Below are positions 8,705-17,624 of a DNA stretch of 64,000 bases, one piece after another. Within the stretch, counting starts at the first letter, position 1; the number at the start of each line of letters is the position of its first letter. The translations under genes and the position numbers were made by a program. The stretch is from positions 39,139 through 103,138 of the forward strand of contig JAEZDJ010000040.1 in NCBI GenBank assembly GCA_023429565.1. The letters run 5' to 3'. Origin of the DNA: Actinomycetes bacterium. Its GTDB lineage: Bacteria > Actinomycetota > Coriobacteriia > Coriobacteriales > Eggerthellaceae. The notes beneath the pieces are model-generated. The model ran no database searches. It saw only the letters and a program-made list of their open reading frames with translations, and had not been told where the DNA came from.

Positions 8705-11278
8705 CTATTTGGCAACGATGTTCACGAGACGACCGGGCACGACAACGACCTTCTTGATGTCCTTGCCGTCGATCGCCTTGTCCACCGCAGCAAGGCCAGT
8801 GGCCTTCACCTCGTCTTCCGAAGAATCCGCAGCCACAACGATTTTTGCCTTCACCTTGCCATTCACCTGCACGGCAAGCTCAACCTCTTCAGCCTTCGCC
8901 TGATTCGGATCATACTCAGGCCATGGCTGCTCGTGGACCGATGCCTCTTGACCCAGCACCGAATGCCAGAGCTCTTCGGCCCAGTGAGGGGCGATGGGAG
9001 CCATGAGCTTCGTGATGACGAGGGCTACATCGGCATCCAAACGCTTGAGGTAGTCACACGCCTGACGCGTTTCAGGCGACACCATGCGCAGATAATCTCC
9101 GGCCGCGTTGGTCAGCTCCATGATGGCCGCAATGGCGGTATTGAAGTTGTTGCGCTCGAAGTCCTCAATGACCTTGCCCACCACGCGATGCCGCTCACGG
9201 TTGAGCGTTTTTGCAGCCCGTTCGCCCTCTTCGCGAGAAGTTCCTTCTCGATAGTTGCCGTCATCGCCCGCCTGATAAGCAAGATCGTTCACCATGCGCC
9301 ATGCACGGTTCATGAACTTGTAGATTCCCGCCAGACCGTCCTCGTTCCATTGCAGCTCCTTGTCGGGCGGAGCCATGAACAGGATATAGGCACGCACGGC
9401 GTCGGCACCATATCCGGCGATCATTTCCTCGGGAGAGATGACGTTGCCCTTGCTCTTGCTCATGACGTCGCCATGCTCGTCAAGCACCATGCCTTGGGTG
9501 AGCAGGTTCGCAAAGGGCTCGTCAAAATCTAGCATGCCCAAATCGCGCAGAACCTTGGTATAGAAGCGGCTGTACAGCAGGTGCAAGATGGCATGCTCGA
9601 TGCCCCCGATGTACTGGTCGACCGGCATCCAGCGGTTTGCCTTCTCGGGCGCAAACGGCAGCTCGACGTTATGCGGATCGGTATAGCGCAGATAATACCA
9701 GCTTGAACAGGTAAAGGTGTCCATGGTGTCGGTCTCGCGCTTGGCCGGGCGGCCGCATACCGGGCACGTCGTGTTCACAAAGCTTTCGTGAGTCGCAAGC
9801 GTCTCGCCGGCAGCCAGGTCAATGTCCTTCGGCAAGCGCACGGGCAAATCCGCTTCCGGCACGGGCACAAGTCCGCAGTGCTCGCAGTGGATGGCCGGTA
9901 TGGGATTGCCCCAGTAACGCTGGCGGCTGATGAGCCAGTCGCGCAGGCGGAACTCAACCTTGCGGCGCCCGCATCCGCGTGCCTCCAGATCGGCAACGAT
10001 AGCCGACTCGCCTTCAGAATGCTTGCCTCCGACCATTCCAGTGTAGTGTCCCGATTGGACAAGCACGCCCTCGGCGTCGTAGGCGTGGTCCCAATCAACC
10101 GACGTCACCTGGCGAGACTGCGCCTTCCCTAAGCGAGGGAACAACGGATCGTCTTCACCCAAAATGATGGGAACGATGGGAAGGTCGTATTTGCGCGCAA
10201 ATTCAAAATCGCGCTGATCGCCGCAAGGAACAGCCATGACGGCACCAGTTCCATAGTCGGCGACAATGTAGTCAGCAACCCAGACGGGCACCTTTTCTCC
10301 ATTGATGGGGTTCACGACGTAACGGCCCGTGAATGCACCGTGCTTCTCGTGATCGCCCTGAGCACGCTCGACAGCACTCACCTTCGAGGCAGCTTCCACC
10401 AATGCCATGACCTCAGTCTCATGCTCAGTGCCAGCCACCAAGTCGGCCAAGCCCCGATACTCCGGCGCCAAGACGAAAAAGCTGCAGCCGAACAGCGTGT
10501 CTGCGCGAGTCGTGAACACGGTTATGACATCATCGTCCGTCGGTTCGGCAGGCACGTTGCCATCCCGGTCGCAGAGGACGAAGTCGACCTCAGCGCCCTC
10601 GGATCGCCCGATCCAGTTCGCCTGCATCTGCTTGACGCGCTCGGGCCATCCCTGCAATTGGTCCAGATCGTCCAGCAACTCCTGCGCGTAATCAGTGATC
10701 TTGAGATACCATTGGGTGAGGTCGCGCTTTTCCACCGCGCCGTGACAGCGCCAACAGGTGCCTTCGATGACCTGCTCGTTTGCGAGCACCGTCTGGCAGT
10801 TGGGACACCAGTTCACCGGGCTGTTGCGTCGTTCGACCAAGCCCCGCTTCCACATCTGCAGGAATATCCACTGCCCCCACCGATAATACTCGGGGTCGCA
10901 GGCAACGACGGTGCGATCCCAATCGTAGGAAAAGCCCATGCGCTTGAAACTTGCCTTTTGAGTTTCAATGTTGGCATAGGTCCACGTGGCAGGATGGCTG
11001 TTGTGCTTGATGGCCGCATTCTCCGCAGGGAGCCCAAAGGCGTCCCATCCCATGGGATGCAGCACGTCAAACCCGCGCATCTTCGAATAGCGCGCGATGA
11101 CGTCACCGATGGTGTAGTTGCGTACATGTCCCATATGGATGTCGCCCGAAGGATAGGGAAACATCTCGAGCACGTACTTTTTCGGCTTCGAAGCGTCTTC
11201 GACCACTTCATATAAACCTTCGTCAGCCCACTGCTTCTGCCAACGGGGCTCGAGTTCATGAGGATTGTATTCTTTCAT
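8705..11278 (-). CDS. leuS: Leucyl-tRNA synthetase
   Basis: The 857-residue class I synthetase charges tRNA-Leu in the cytoplasm. The HIGH motif appears as HMGH (residues 48-51, after YPSGDI) and the KMSKS loop as VMSKSKGNV. The zinc-like CPNC/CWRC and CEHC/CPVC pairs, the editing domain ([16 protein letters not shown] sequence) and the C-terminal [13 protein letters not shown] domain are all present. The longest frame starts at 11314, but MKEYNPHE at 11278 is the usual LeuS N-terminus. The full family length is retained, so the gene looks intact. Confidence 0.98.
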   Translation of the reverse strand: MKEYNPHELEPRWQKQWADEGLYEVVEDASKPKKYVLEMFPYPSGDIHMGHVRNYTIGDVIARYSKMRGFDVLHPMGWDAFGLPAENAAIKHNSHPATWTYANIETQKASFKRMGFSYDWDRTVVACDPEYYRWGQWIFLQMWKRGLVERRNSPVNWCPNCQTVLANEQVIEGTCWRCHGAVEKRDLTQWYLKITDYAQELLDDLDQLQGWPERVKQMQANWIGRSEGAEVDFVLCDRDGNVPAEPTDDDVITVFTTRADTLFGCSFFVLAPEYRGLADLVAGTEHETEVMALVEAASKVSAVERAQGDHEKHGAFTGRYVVNPINGEKVPVWVADYIVADYGTGAVMAVPCGDQRDFEFARKYDLPIVPIILGEDDPLFPRLGKAQSRQVTSVDWDHAYDAEGVLVQSGHYTGMVGGKHSEGESAIVADLEARGCGRRKVEFRLRDWLISRQRYWGNPIPAIHCEHCGLVPVPEADLPVRLPKDIDLAAGETLATHESFVNTTCPVCGRPAKRETDTMDTFTCSSWYYLRYTDPHNVELPFAPEKANRWMPVDQYIGGIEHAILHLLYSRFYTKVLRDLGMLDFDEPFANLLTQGMVLDEHGDVMSKSKGNVISPEEMIAGYGADAVRAYILFMAPPDKELQWNEDGLAGIYKFMNRAWRMVNDLAYQAGDDGNYREGTSREEGERAAKTLNRERHRVVGKVIEDFERNNFNTAIAAIMELTNAAGDYLRMVSPETRQACDYLKRLDADVALVITKLMAPIAPHWAEELWHSVLGQEASVHEQPWPEYDPNQAKAEEVELAVQVNGKVKAKIVVAADSSEDEVKATGLAAVDKAIDGKDIKKVVVVPGRLVNIVAK

Positions 11279-11322
11279 GGCTGCATCTCTTTCGGGACGT
11301 GCTGGGCAAATCATAAATGCTT

Positions 11323-11349
11323 ATTGTAGCAGTCTTGACCTGCTTGCAA
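11323..11349 (-). promoter_or_regulatory. Putative leuS promoter
   Basis: Reading on the minus strand, TTGCAA (11349-11344) is followed after 15-16 bases by TACAAT (11328-11323), about 45 bases before the leuS start. The hexamers are good but the spacing is short. I see no T-box leader. Confidence 0.4.
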
Positions 11350-11477
11350 GAGCCTCTTCACCAGGGCACGACAGAATGGAGGACCGCTGGCGTCGAAGGC
11401 ATCTGCTGGAACCGCCAGACTGGCACGATTTGCCGCGAAAATCGATCCCCCGCCGAAACGAGAGCATCCCATCCCCG

Positions 11478-11506
11478 AAAAAACCGCCGCCAAGGTCCAG
11501 CGGCAG
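11478..11506 (-). terminator. Probable terminator after the 11.6-13.2 kb flavoprotein gene
   Basis: On the minus strand a GC-rich imperfect stem (GCCGC paired with GCGGC) is followed by a run of six T residues, about 55 bases past the flavoprotein stop. The stem is short, so confidence is modest. Confidence 0.4.
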
Positions 11507-11559
11507 CACAAAGACCTGCGAGGTCGCGCCGAAGCGTCGACCCCGCAGAAGTCAGGCAG

Positions 11560-13164
11560 CTAGAGCGACTTGATGTACTCGCTCGCATTGATGGCGGAGT
11601 AACGTCCGGAGTTCACGTTGTTTGCACAGCATGATCCGCCCAAATTGATGGTGTAGACGCTCCGATACAGCATGGCGCCGTCAAGTCCCGCCACATACAG
11701 GCCAGGAATGACCTCGTAGCCTGAGGTGAGAGCTTCGTGTTTGGCGCTGTTGAGAATACCCCCGATTGATGCGAAATAGGTCTGCTCGATACGTCCGATA
11801 TAGTAGGGACCATCAGCAAGAGCAACAAGGGTCTCGGCGTCGCGGCTGAAATCCGTGTCGGTGCCGGCCTGGCACATGCCGTTATAGCGATCGACCGTGG
11901 TCTGCAGCGCAGATGCGTCAATGCCCACCGCAGCAGCCAACCCCTCGACAGTTTCGGCTTTATACAGCGAATCCTTGTCGTTCTCCTCAACGGACGAGGC
12001 CAGGATATCGGCGGAGCCTTCCACAAGACTGCCGTACGTCGCGTCAAACATTGCCTGGTTGAACACCACATAGGAATGCTTGTTGGCACGCGTCGGCATG
12101 GTTTGGAGCATCATGTTGTCGGCACCGATGGTCTCGTTGACAAAACGGTTTCCATCCTGGTTCACCCACAAACCGAAGCCATGCGCCGATGCGACACCGG
12201 TGACCATGCCGTTCAAGGGATCGGCGTATTGCGGTGCGTTGGTGGAGGGCAGCGCAGGAACGTAGTTCATGACGAAAGCGGCGGCGTCAGACAGAATGTC
12301 TTTCGCTCCCGCCTGCTGCGCGAGACGGAGGCCGTCGCCGCACGAGGCCGCATTGCCAGCGAACATGAGCGAATCGCTTGTCCACCCCTGTTCCGCTATC
12401 AGGGCGGAGTCGCCGCCCACGCCGCCGGATGCCAGAATCACGGCTTTCGCATCGATGCGATACGTCTTTCCATCGTTATCCTCTGCATACACTCCGCCAA
12501 TGACGCCGGCGTCGTCGACGACAAGCGCCGTGCCCCACATCTTCAGGCGGATGTCCACGCCCAGCTCTTTCGCTCGCGCGCCCATGGGCTCAATGTATCC
12601 CACTGATGCCTTATGGTCCTTGAACCAATGGAAGGTCGCGAGGGTGCAGGTTCCAAAATAGTCGTCCACGTTTTCGAAGACCACTCCCTGCTCCTGCTCC
12701 CACGCGATGTTCTCCGCAGAATTTGTGCACAGGTCGATCCACTGCGCGCCCGGAGAACGGTACTGGGCCACTTCCATCTCGTGGGCGACGACGTCGGCGA
12801 TGGTGAAATCGATGCCAGCGGCCTTTTGCATGGCGGACTCAACGCCAAGCTGCCCTTCCACCGCTCCTCCCATGGATCCCAGTTGCCCCGTCTTCTCGAG
12901 CACGATCACCTTATGTCCGTCAAGGGCTCCCTGCACAGCAGCAGCGAGGCCAGAGATGCCGCCACCAACTACAACCAGGTCAAACTCAAGCGTCTCATCA
13001 ATCTGATCGGGAATGACGATCTCCGTTTTGCTTCCCGTCGCTGCATCGGCCTTGCCAGCATTGCTGGACGTGTTCTGCGCCGCGCACCCCGCAAGCCCAA
13101 AGGCCGCCACGCCAACCCCGGCTCCCGCCAGACCTTGTAGAAAATTCCTTCGTGTGATACCCAT
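11560..13164 (-). CDS. Tat-exported FAD-dependent fumarate-reductase-type flavoprotein
   Basis: The chosen ATG at 13164 has a strong SD (AAGGAGGG) and gives 534 residues. A Tat motif (ITRRNFLQG) and lipobox LAGC (C27) indicate an exported lipoprotein. The FAD-binding Rossmann motif VVVGGGISGLAAA is near residue 67, with KAVILASGGVGG and GLYVAGLDGAM later, as in FAD_binding_2 / succinate dehydrogenase-type proteins. There is no FMN_bind domain. Relatives reduce fumarate, urocanate or other C=C acceptors; the substrate here is unknown. It is flanked by leuS and the por operon and has its own terminators, so it is probably monocistronic. Confidence 0.88.
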   Translation of the reverse strand: MGITRRNFLQGLAGAGVGVAAFGLAGCAAQNTSSNAGKADAATGSKTEIVIPDQIDETLEFDLVVVGGGISGLAAAVQGALDGHKVIVLEKTGQLGSMGGAVEGQLGVESAMQKAAGIDFTIADVVAHEMEVAQYRSPGAQWIDLCTNSAENIAWEQEQGVVFENVDDYFGTCTLATFHWFKDHKASVGYIEPMGARAKELGVDIRLKMWGTALVVDDAGVIGGVYAEDNDGKTYRIDAKAVILASGGVGGDSALIAEQGWTSDSLMFAGNAASCGDGLRLAQQAGAKDILSDAAAFVMNYVPALPSTNAPQYADPLNGMVTGVASAHGFGLWVNQDGNRFVNETIGADNMMLQTMPTRANKHSYVVFNQAMFDATYGSLVEGSADILASSVEENDKDSLYKAETVEGLAAAVGIDASALQTTVDRYNGMCQAGTDTDFSRDAETLVALADGPYYIGRIEQTYFASIGGILNSAKHEALTSGYEVIPGLYVAGLDGAMLYRSVYTINLGGSCCANNVNSGRYSAINASEYIKSL

Positions 13165-13336
13165 AATTCCCTCCTTGTCCTTTCTTTCTTCCCAACGGAA
13201 ATGTATCACAGGAATTTAGTTGCGTCAATGACATATCTTTCTATTGATCTAGTTTGAGAGAAAAGGAAACGATCAAACGCGGGTCTTGCCCTTGGAATCC
13301 AGTGAAACCTGTCATGAATGAATCGCCGAAAAAGAA

Positions 13337-13392
13337 AGCGCCCACAAGGGCGCACCCCGTGTGGGCGCTGGCGCCAACACGGGGTGCGCCCT
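13337..13392 (-). terminator. Large terminator-like structure after the por operon
   Basis: AGGGCGCACCCCGTG (13347-13361) pairs perfectly with 13378-13392. On the minus strand the stem is followed by a T-rich tract (CTTTCTTTTT), consistent with intrinsic termination of the por-marR operon just past its last stop. AGCGCCCACA (13337-13346) can also pair with TGTGGGCGCT (13360-13369), giving an alternative or pseudoknotted fold. Confidence 0.7.
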
Positions 13393-13397
13393 CACCG

Positions 13398-14330
13398 CTA
13401 GAGAATGTAATTCATAACGCTCATGTTGGCGTACATAACGCGATGCCAATCGTTGATTTCGTCCGAGAGGCCCGCTTCCTCGCACAACGAGTACATGTCA
13501 GCCGTTTCCGTGGAAAGATGCGCTTTCAGACGCGCCGCAAGCGCAGCACCGTGCCCGGTGACGACAAGATTGCTGTTGCGCCGATCGTTCTCATCCACCG
13601 ATTCGGCAACGAGGCCCCGAGTGATCAAGGCGTCTTTTCTGGTGGAGACCACGCTGCGCTCCAACAGCAGGTAACGGGCTATATCCGAAGCACGCGCCGC
13701 GCTCCCCCACTCGTCCAGACAGGTCAGTATCCGAAAGTCAGTCAGCGAGAGATCGGAGTACCCCTTCAAGGTAAAGTCCCATCGTTGGGGAACCATTTTG
13801 CAGAATACGACGAATTCGGAGCTAATGGGGGTGTTTTCATCTTTGAGAGGAGCCGTGGCAGAATAGTCGACTCCACGAAGCTTCGCCAGCACGAGAGACG
13901 CCACCAGATTTCCGCCGCGCTCGTCTTCCAGGGAAAGGTTGCTCCAGAATGTCGCCTTCTGCGCCTCGTAGATGCTTGCTGTTGCATCGCGCGTGATCTT
14001 GCGCCCCGCAGCGGTTTCCGTCACATGCAGCATGCGCCGATCACGCTCGCTCGGGGCCTTGGAGGCCAAGTCCTTGCGCGCCAACGACGACAGCGCGATG
14101 GAAATGGAATTGCGCTTGAGCATGAGAAACTGAGCGAAATCAAGGCCATTTGCCTCACCGCCCGCCAAGTAGAGCGCACGCAGGATGCAGAATTCCGTCG
14201 CGGTCAAGTCATGGCAGCGCTTGAGAACCTTGTCGATCATCTTCTCATGCTCGATGAACACGGTCATCATCTGAGTGGTGAACACCACAGCCTGCGATGC
14301 CGTCTGATCCGTTCGCTTATGCTGATTCAC
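13398..14330 (-). CDS. Tandem MarR-type double winged-helix regulator
   Basis: The 310-residue protein carries two MarR-like winged-helix units in one chain. The first is near residues 35-120 (LTATEFCILRAL ... RNSISIALSSLARKDL, with wing ERDRRMLHVTETA). The second is near 180-270 (LSLTDFRILTCLDEW ... RSVVSTRKDALITRGL, with wing ENDRRNSNLVVTGHG). Normal MarR proteins are about 140-160 residues and dimerise, so this looks like a covalent dimer. It starts one base after the porB stop and is the last gene of the por operon, suggesting autoregulation or control of that operon. Ligand unknown. Confidence 0.8.
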   Translation of the reverse strand: MNQHKRTDQTASQAVVFTTQMMTVFIEHEKMIDKVLKRCHDLTATEFCILRALYLAGGEANGLDFAQFLMLKRNSISIALSSLARKDLASKAPSERDRRMLHVTETAAGRKITRDATASIYEAQKATFWSNLSLEDERGGNLVASLVLAKLRGVDYSATAPLKDENTPISSEFVVFCKMVPQRWDFTLKGYSDLSLTDFRILTCLDEWGSAARASDIARYLLLERSVVSTRKDALITRGLVAESVDENDRRNSNLVVTGHGAALAARLKAHLSTETADMYSLCEEAGLSDEINDWHRVMYANMSVMNYIL

Positions 14331-14331
14331 G

Positions 14332-15255
14332 TTACCTGCTCACCCAATCCCGGCGCATGGCTTGCCATTTGGCGTCACGCGAGGCCTCCACACAGGCGAT
14401 GTCCTCAGCGGTGAGTCCCTTGAAGCGGCCTTGGTGCCGCAGGTACGTCTCGACGCTGGTGAATTCACGGGGGTTCCGATTCAGCTTGAATTGACCGACG
14501 GGTTGGCCGCAGGCCTCCCCGCCTTCGAACTCGGCAAGATACCAGAGGCCGCAGTCGACAATTTCCTTGGCCACGTCGATGGTCTCGTCCACCGCGCAGC
14601 CCCAACCCGTCGGACAGGGAGCTATCACGTGGATGTAGCGCGTTCCCTTCATGTCCCGAGCCCGTTCGACCTTGCGAATGAAGTCAGTCAAATAGCCGAC
14701 GCTTGCCGTGGCGGCATAGGGAATGCCATGAGCCGCCACAATCTCAAACATGTTCTTCTTCTGCGTCAGACAACCCGGCGTGCCCGTTCCGGACGGCGTC
14801 GTGGTCGTCTTGGCGCCAAAAGGCGTCAATGAGCTTTTCTGGATGCCTGTGTTCATATACGCTTCGTTGTCATAGCAGATGTAGAGGATGTCGTCATTGC
14901 GGTCAATGGCGCCCGAAAGCGCCTGCAAGCCGATGTCTGCCGTGCCGCCATCGCCCGCGAATCCCACGACCGTGCAGTCGTCGGGCTTCTTGCCCTGCGC
15001 ACGGAGCCCCGCCTCGATCCCCGTGAGGATGCTGGCCGTGGCAGCAAAGGGGGCAATCATCGCATTGTTCGCAAAGCACAGTTGGGGGAAATTGAACCCG
15101 ACCGCGCTCATGCATCCAGCCGGCAACGCCGCGACAGCATGGGGACCCAGCACCTTGAGCGCCTGGCGGACGGCCAAAGACCCACCGCATCCGGCGCAGG
15201 CCTTGTGACCGAAGAAAAACTCATCGTCGGCGATGTTCCTCGCGTTTATCGCCAT
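14332..15255 (-). CDS. porB: 2-oxoacid (pyruvate):ferredoxin oxidoreductase, beta subunit
   Basis: The 307-residue thiamine-diphosphate-binding subunit has the typical HKACAGCGG N-terminal cysteines, GFAGDGGTADIGLQALSGAI (the GDG...N TPP/Mg site) and CYDNEAYMNTGIQKS. The late cysteine in EGGEACGQP is also present. Por converts pyruvate plus CoA to acetyl-CoA, CO2 and reduced ferredoxin, or the reverse. It follows porA by 2 bases. Pyruvate is the best guess for substrate; other 2-oxoacids cannot be excluded by sequence reading. Confidence 0.93.
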   Translation of the reverse strand: MAINARNIADDEFFFGHKACAGCGGSLAVRQALKVLGPHAVAALPAGCMSAVGFNFPQLCFANNAMIAPFAATASILTGIEAGLRAQGKKPDDCTVVGFAGDGGTADIGLQALSGAIDRNDDILYICYDNEAYMNTGIQKSSLTPFGAKTTTTPSGTGTPGCLTQKKNMFEIVAAHGIPYAATASVGYLTDFIRKVERARDMKGTRYIHVIAPCPTGWGCAVDETIDVAKEIVDCGLWYLAEFEGGEACGQPVGQFKLNRNPREFTSVETYLRHQGRFKGLTAEDIACVEASRDAKWQAMRRDWVSR

Positions 15256-15257
15256 GG

Positions 15258-16460
15258 CTATCCAACCTCCTTGCCCGCATCGTCGGCAGGCGAGTCTATT
15301 CCCAAAAATGAGACGCGTGGCGCATCCAACGTGCCATCGACGCGGTTCTGCAATGTGCGGAATATCCCAGCGATCTGCTGCTCCGCTATGTCGTCACCGC
15401 CCAGGCCTCCGATGAAATTATAGGTTGGCACCACGGACCCTTCTTGTTGGAGCGCAGAGTTCACATTCGTGAACACCGTGCCCTCCGCACCGAAGGAAAT
15501 GTCTTTTTCCAGCACGGCGACAGCCTTCGCATCAGCCACCAGCCGCGCGATCTCCTGGCCGGGAAAAGGACGCATGTAGCGAATGCGCACCAGGCCGACG
15601 CGCCGACCCGCAGCACGCAGCTCGTCGACCACCGTGCGTGCAAGCCCCGCAATGGATCCCAAGGTGATCAAGACGCATTCGGCATCGTCGCAGAATGAGG
15701 CTTCAACCATGCCGGAATAACGTCGGCCGAACACTGCGGCAAAACGGTCCTCAACCTCATCGACGACCGCCGAGGCGTCGAGCATGTCCCGATGCTCCCA
15801 ATACTTGAAATAACGATTGTATTCCGGTCCGGCAGAAAAGCCTATGTTGGTGGGCTCGTCGAAATCGAAACGGTTCTTCGTCTCGTAGGGCGGCAAAAAC
15901 TCGTCCGCCCGATCCTGGTCGGGAATATCCACCGTCTCATAGGTGTGCGTGAGCGCAAAGCCATCCAGATTGACCATGAACGGAGTGCTGACGCGAGGGT
16001 CTTCGGCAATCGCATATGCCATGAGGGCCAGATCCAGCGCCTCTTGATTGTCTTGGGCATACGCTTGAATCCATCCATGGTCCAAGAGGGCAAGAGAGTC
16101 ACGCTGATCGCCATAGATGTTCCAGGGGAGCGCCGTCGCACGATTCGCGTTCATCATGACGATGGGAAACCGCCCGCCCGAGGCATAGGTCAGGCATTCA
16201 GCCATATAGAGCAGACCTTGGCTCGACGTTGCCGTAAAGGTTCGAGCGCCGGTGGCAGCTGCCCCGATGGCACAGGACAGGGCGGAATGCTCCGACTCGA
16301 CATGCACGTATTCAGCCTCGAGCGATCCATCGACGACCATCTCGCTCAAGCGCTCGACCACCACTGTCTGCGGCGTGATGGGATATGCCGAGATCACCTG
16401 CGGACGCGCAAGGCGCACGCCCTCGGCCAGCGCCTCATCCCCAGAAAGGAATCGTTTCAT
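15258..16460 (-). CDS. porA: 2-oxoacid (pyruvate):ferredoxin oxidoreductase, alpha subunit
   Basis: The 400-residue protein shows the alpha-subunit signature ISAYPITPQT near the start, then EYVHVESEHSALSCAIGAAA and TATSSQGLLYM. The C-terminal VGLVRIRYMRPFP and VAVLEKD...GAEG segments fit the domain II region. The start overlaps the end of porD by 4 bases (ATGA), and porB follows. Length and motifs match PorA. Confidence 0.94.
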   Translation of the reverse strand: MKRFLSGDEALAEGVRLARPQVISAYPITPQTVVVERLSEMVVDGSLEAEYVHVESEHSALSCAIGAAATGARTFTATSSQGLLYMAECLTYASGGRFPIVMMNANRATALPWNIYGDQRDSLALLDHGWIQAYAQDNQEALDLALMAYAIAEDPRVSTPFMVNLDGFALTHTYETVDIPDQDRADEFLPPYETKNRFDFDEPTNIGFSAGPEYNRYFKYWEHRDMLDASAVVDEVEDRFAAVFGRRYSGMVEASFCDDAECVLITLGSIAGLARTVVDELRAAGRRVGLVRIRYMRPFPGQEIARLVADAKAVAVLEKDISFGAEGTVFTNVNSALQQEGSVVPTYNFIGGLGGDDIAEQQIAGIFRTLQNRVDGTLDAPRVSFLGIDSPADDAGKEVG

Positions 16461-16870
16461 CGGCTTTGCTCCTCGTCCTCGCCGTCATTGCAGGAGCCAT
16501 TCCCGCTTCCGGGCAGGGCTTCTGCGGCCAGCGCCTCGCGTTCCGAAACCATGGTCACGGCCCCAAACGCGCACACCTTCGCGCATATCCCGCAGCCCTT
16601 GCAAAAATCGTAGTCGATGGCCACTGTTCCGGAACCATCGTCGGCAACTTTGTACACCGTCCCATCAGGGCAGTACAGGTAGCATTGCAGACACCCCGTG
16701 CAGGCGTCACGGTCAACCACCGGACGGACGTTGCGCCAGCCAGCGTTCTTGGTCACCAGATAACCAGCGTCAAAGCAGGTCGAATGTGCGAAGTCCCTCG
16801 GATCAAGGTCCGCGGCGCGCAAGATTGGCATGTGCGCCGGACGACGGGGAGCAGGCGGCCGCTCTGTCAT
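16457..16870 (-). CDS. porD: 2-oxoacid:ferredoxin oxidoreductase, delta subunit (2x[4Fe-4S] ferredoxin)
   Basis: This 137-residue protein has an extended N-terminus (about 50 residues) before two classical CX2CX2CX3C clusters, CTGCLQCYLYC and CKGCGICAKVC, which would bind two [4Fe-4S] clusters and pass electrons from the TPP site. It overlaps both porG (4 bases) and porA (4 bases), so the operon is translationally coupled. The tail is acidic and low in complexity. Confidence 0.93.
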   Translation of the reverse strand: MTERPPAPRRPAHMPILRAADLDPRDFAHSTCFDAGYLVTKNAGWRNVRPVVDRDACTGCLQCYLYCPDGTVYKVADDGSGTVAIDYDFCKGCGICAKVCAFGAVTMVSEREALAAEALPGSGNGSCNDGEDEEQSR

Positions 16871-17403
16871 CGAGGCACCTCTTCCCCAACCAGCTGGGAG
16901 AACACGGAATCGGCTATGGCAACGTTGGATTCGTGCAGCTTTGAAGGCATATACTGGCGAATCGATTCCTCAACGTCGGCAATGTCCACAGAGTCGCACA
17001 GAGCCGCAAGCGCGCCAAGAAAGACGGTGTTGGGAATGGGTCGCCCAAGCTCCCTGGATGAAATCCCGTCGGCATCTATGGCAAGTATGCGGCTGTCCCC
17101 AAACGGGCGGGTGCTGTTGACCAGTATCGTTCCTTCGTCCTTCAGCTCGTCAAAGCAGCCCTCACCCAACAAAGTGCCATCAAGGTACACCACGTAGTCC
17201 GCTTTTTCAATTGCGCTTCGATCCCCGATGGGGGCAGTTGATATCTTGGTGAACGCTTTCATGGGCGCGCCACGGCGTTCAGGCCCAAACGAGGGAAAGG
17301 CGAGGGAATGCCCTTCCTGGGGCAGCGACGCCGCCGCACCCAAAAGCCGAGCCGCCGTGAACGCACCCTGTCCCCCGCGGCCATGCCAAAGCACTTCGAT
17401 CAT
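16867..17403 (-). CDS. porG: 2-oxoacid:ferredoxin oxidoreductase, gamma subunit
   Basis: The product of 178 residues starts at MIEVLWHGRGGQGAFTAARLL, the typical gamma-subunit N-terminus, with GGAAG-like SD GGAAGAG upstream. The longer frame from 17514 adds 37 residues without family similarity. SFGPERRGAP, ILVNSTRP and NTVFLGALAAL are further family signatures. It is the first gene of porG-D-A-B-marR2. Confidence 0.93.
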   Translation of the reverse strand: MIEVLWHGRGGQGAFTAARLLGAAASLPQEGHSLAFPSFGPERRGAPMKAFTKISTAPIGDRSAIEKADYVVYLDGTLLGEGCFDELKDEGTILVNSTRPFGDSRILAIDADGISSRELGRPIPNTVFLGALAALCDSVDIADVEESIRQYMPSKLHESNVAIADSVFSQLVGEEVPR

Positions 17404-17624
17404 GCTCTTCCAATCTTCGTACGCCGAACCACTATGGTTCCAGTATACCCTTGCGTTCAGCAATCCCGCCACAGCGTCCAGCTGACGGCAAGGCACAGCC
17501 GCCCCCTGGCGCATGGCCTTGGTTTCCGCTTGCTTTTGTGAAGAACGTCACGTTGGAATTCGATGGCTTATAATCGTTTCGAACAGCGGAGTTCGTAAAA
17601 TCAGAAGGAGTCGACGGCACCAGC
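17404..17624. promoter_or_regulatory. Divergent promoter region, por operon / flippase-like gene
   Basis: A TATAAT lies at 17569-17574 facing the flippase-like gene. On the minus strand TATACT (17447-17442) lies about 40 bases before porG. Neither has a clear -35 at ideal spacing. No gene is evident here. Confidence 0.4.

Noticed and set aside
11279..11559. T-box leader or small gene upstream of leuS
   Set aside because: No T-box consensus or specifier stem was found, and the short frames here are GC-rich shadows without SD.
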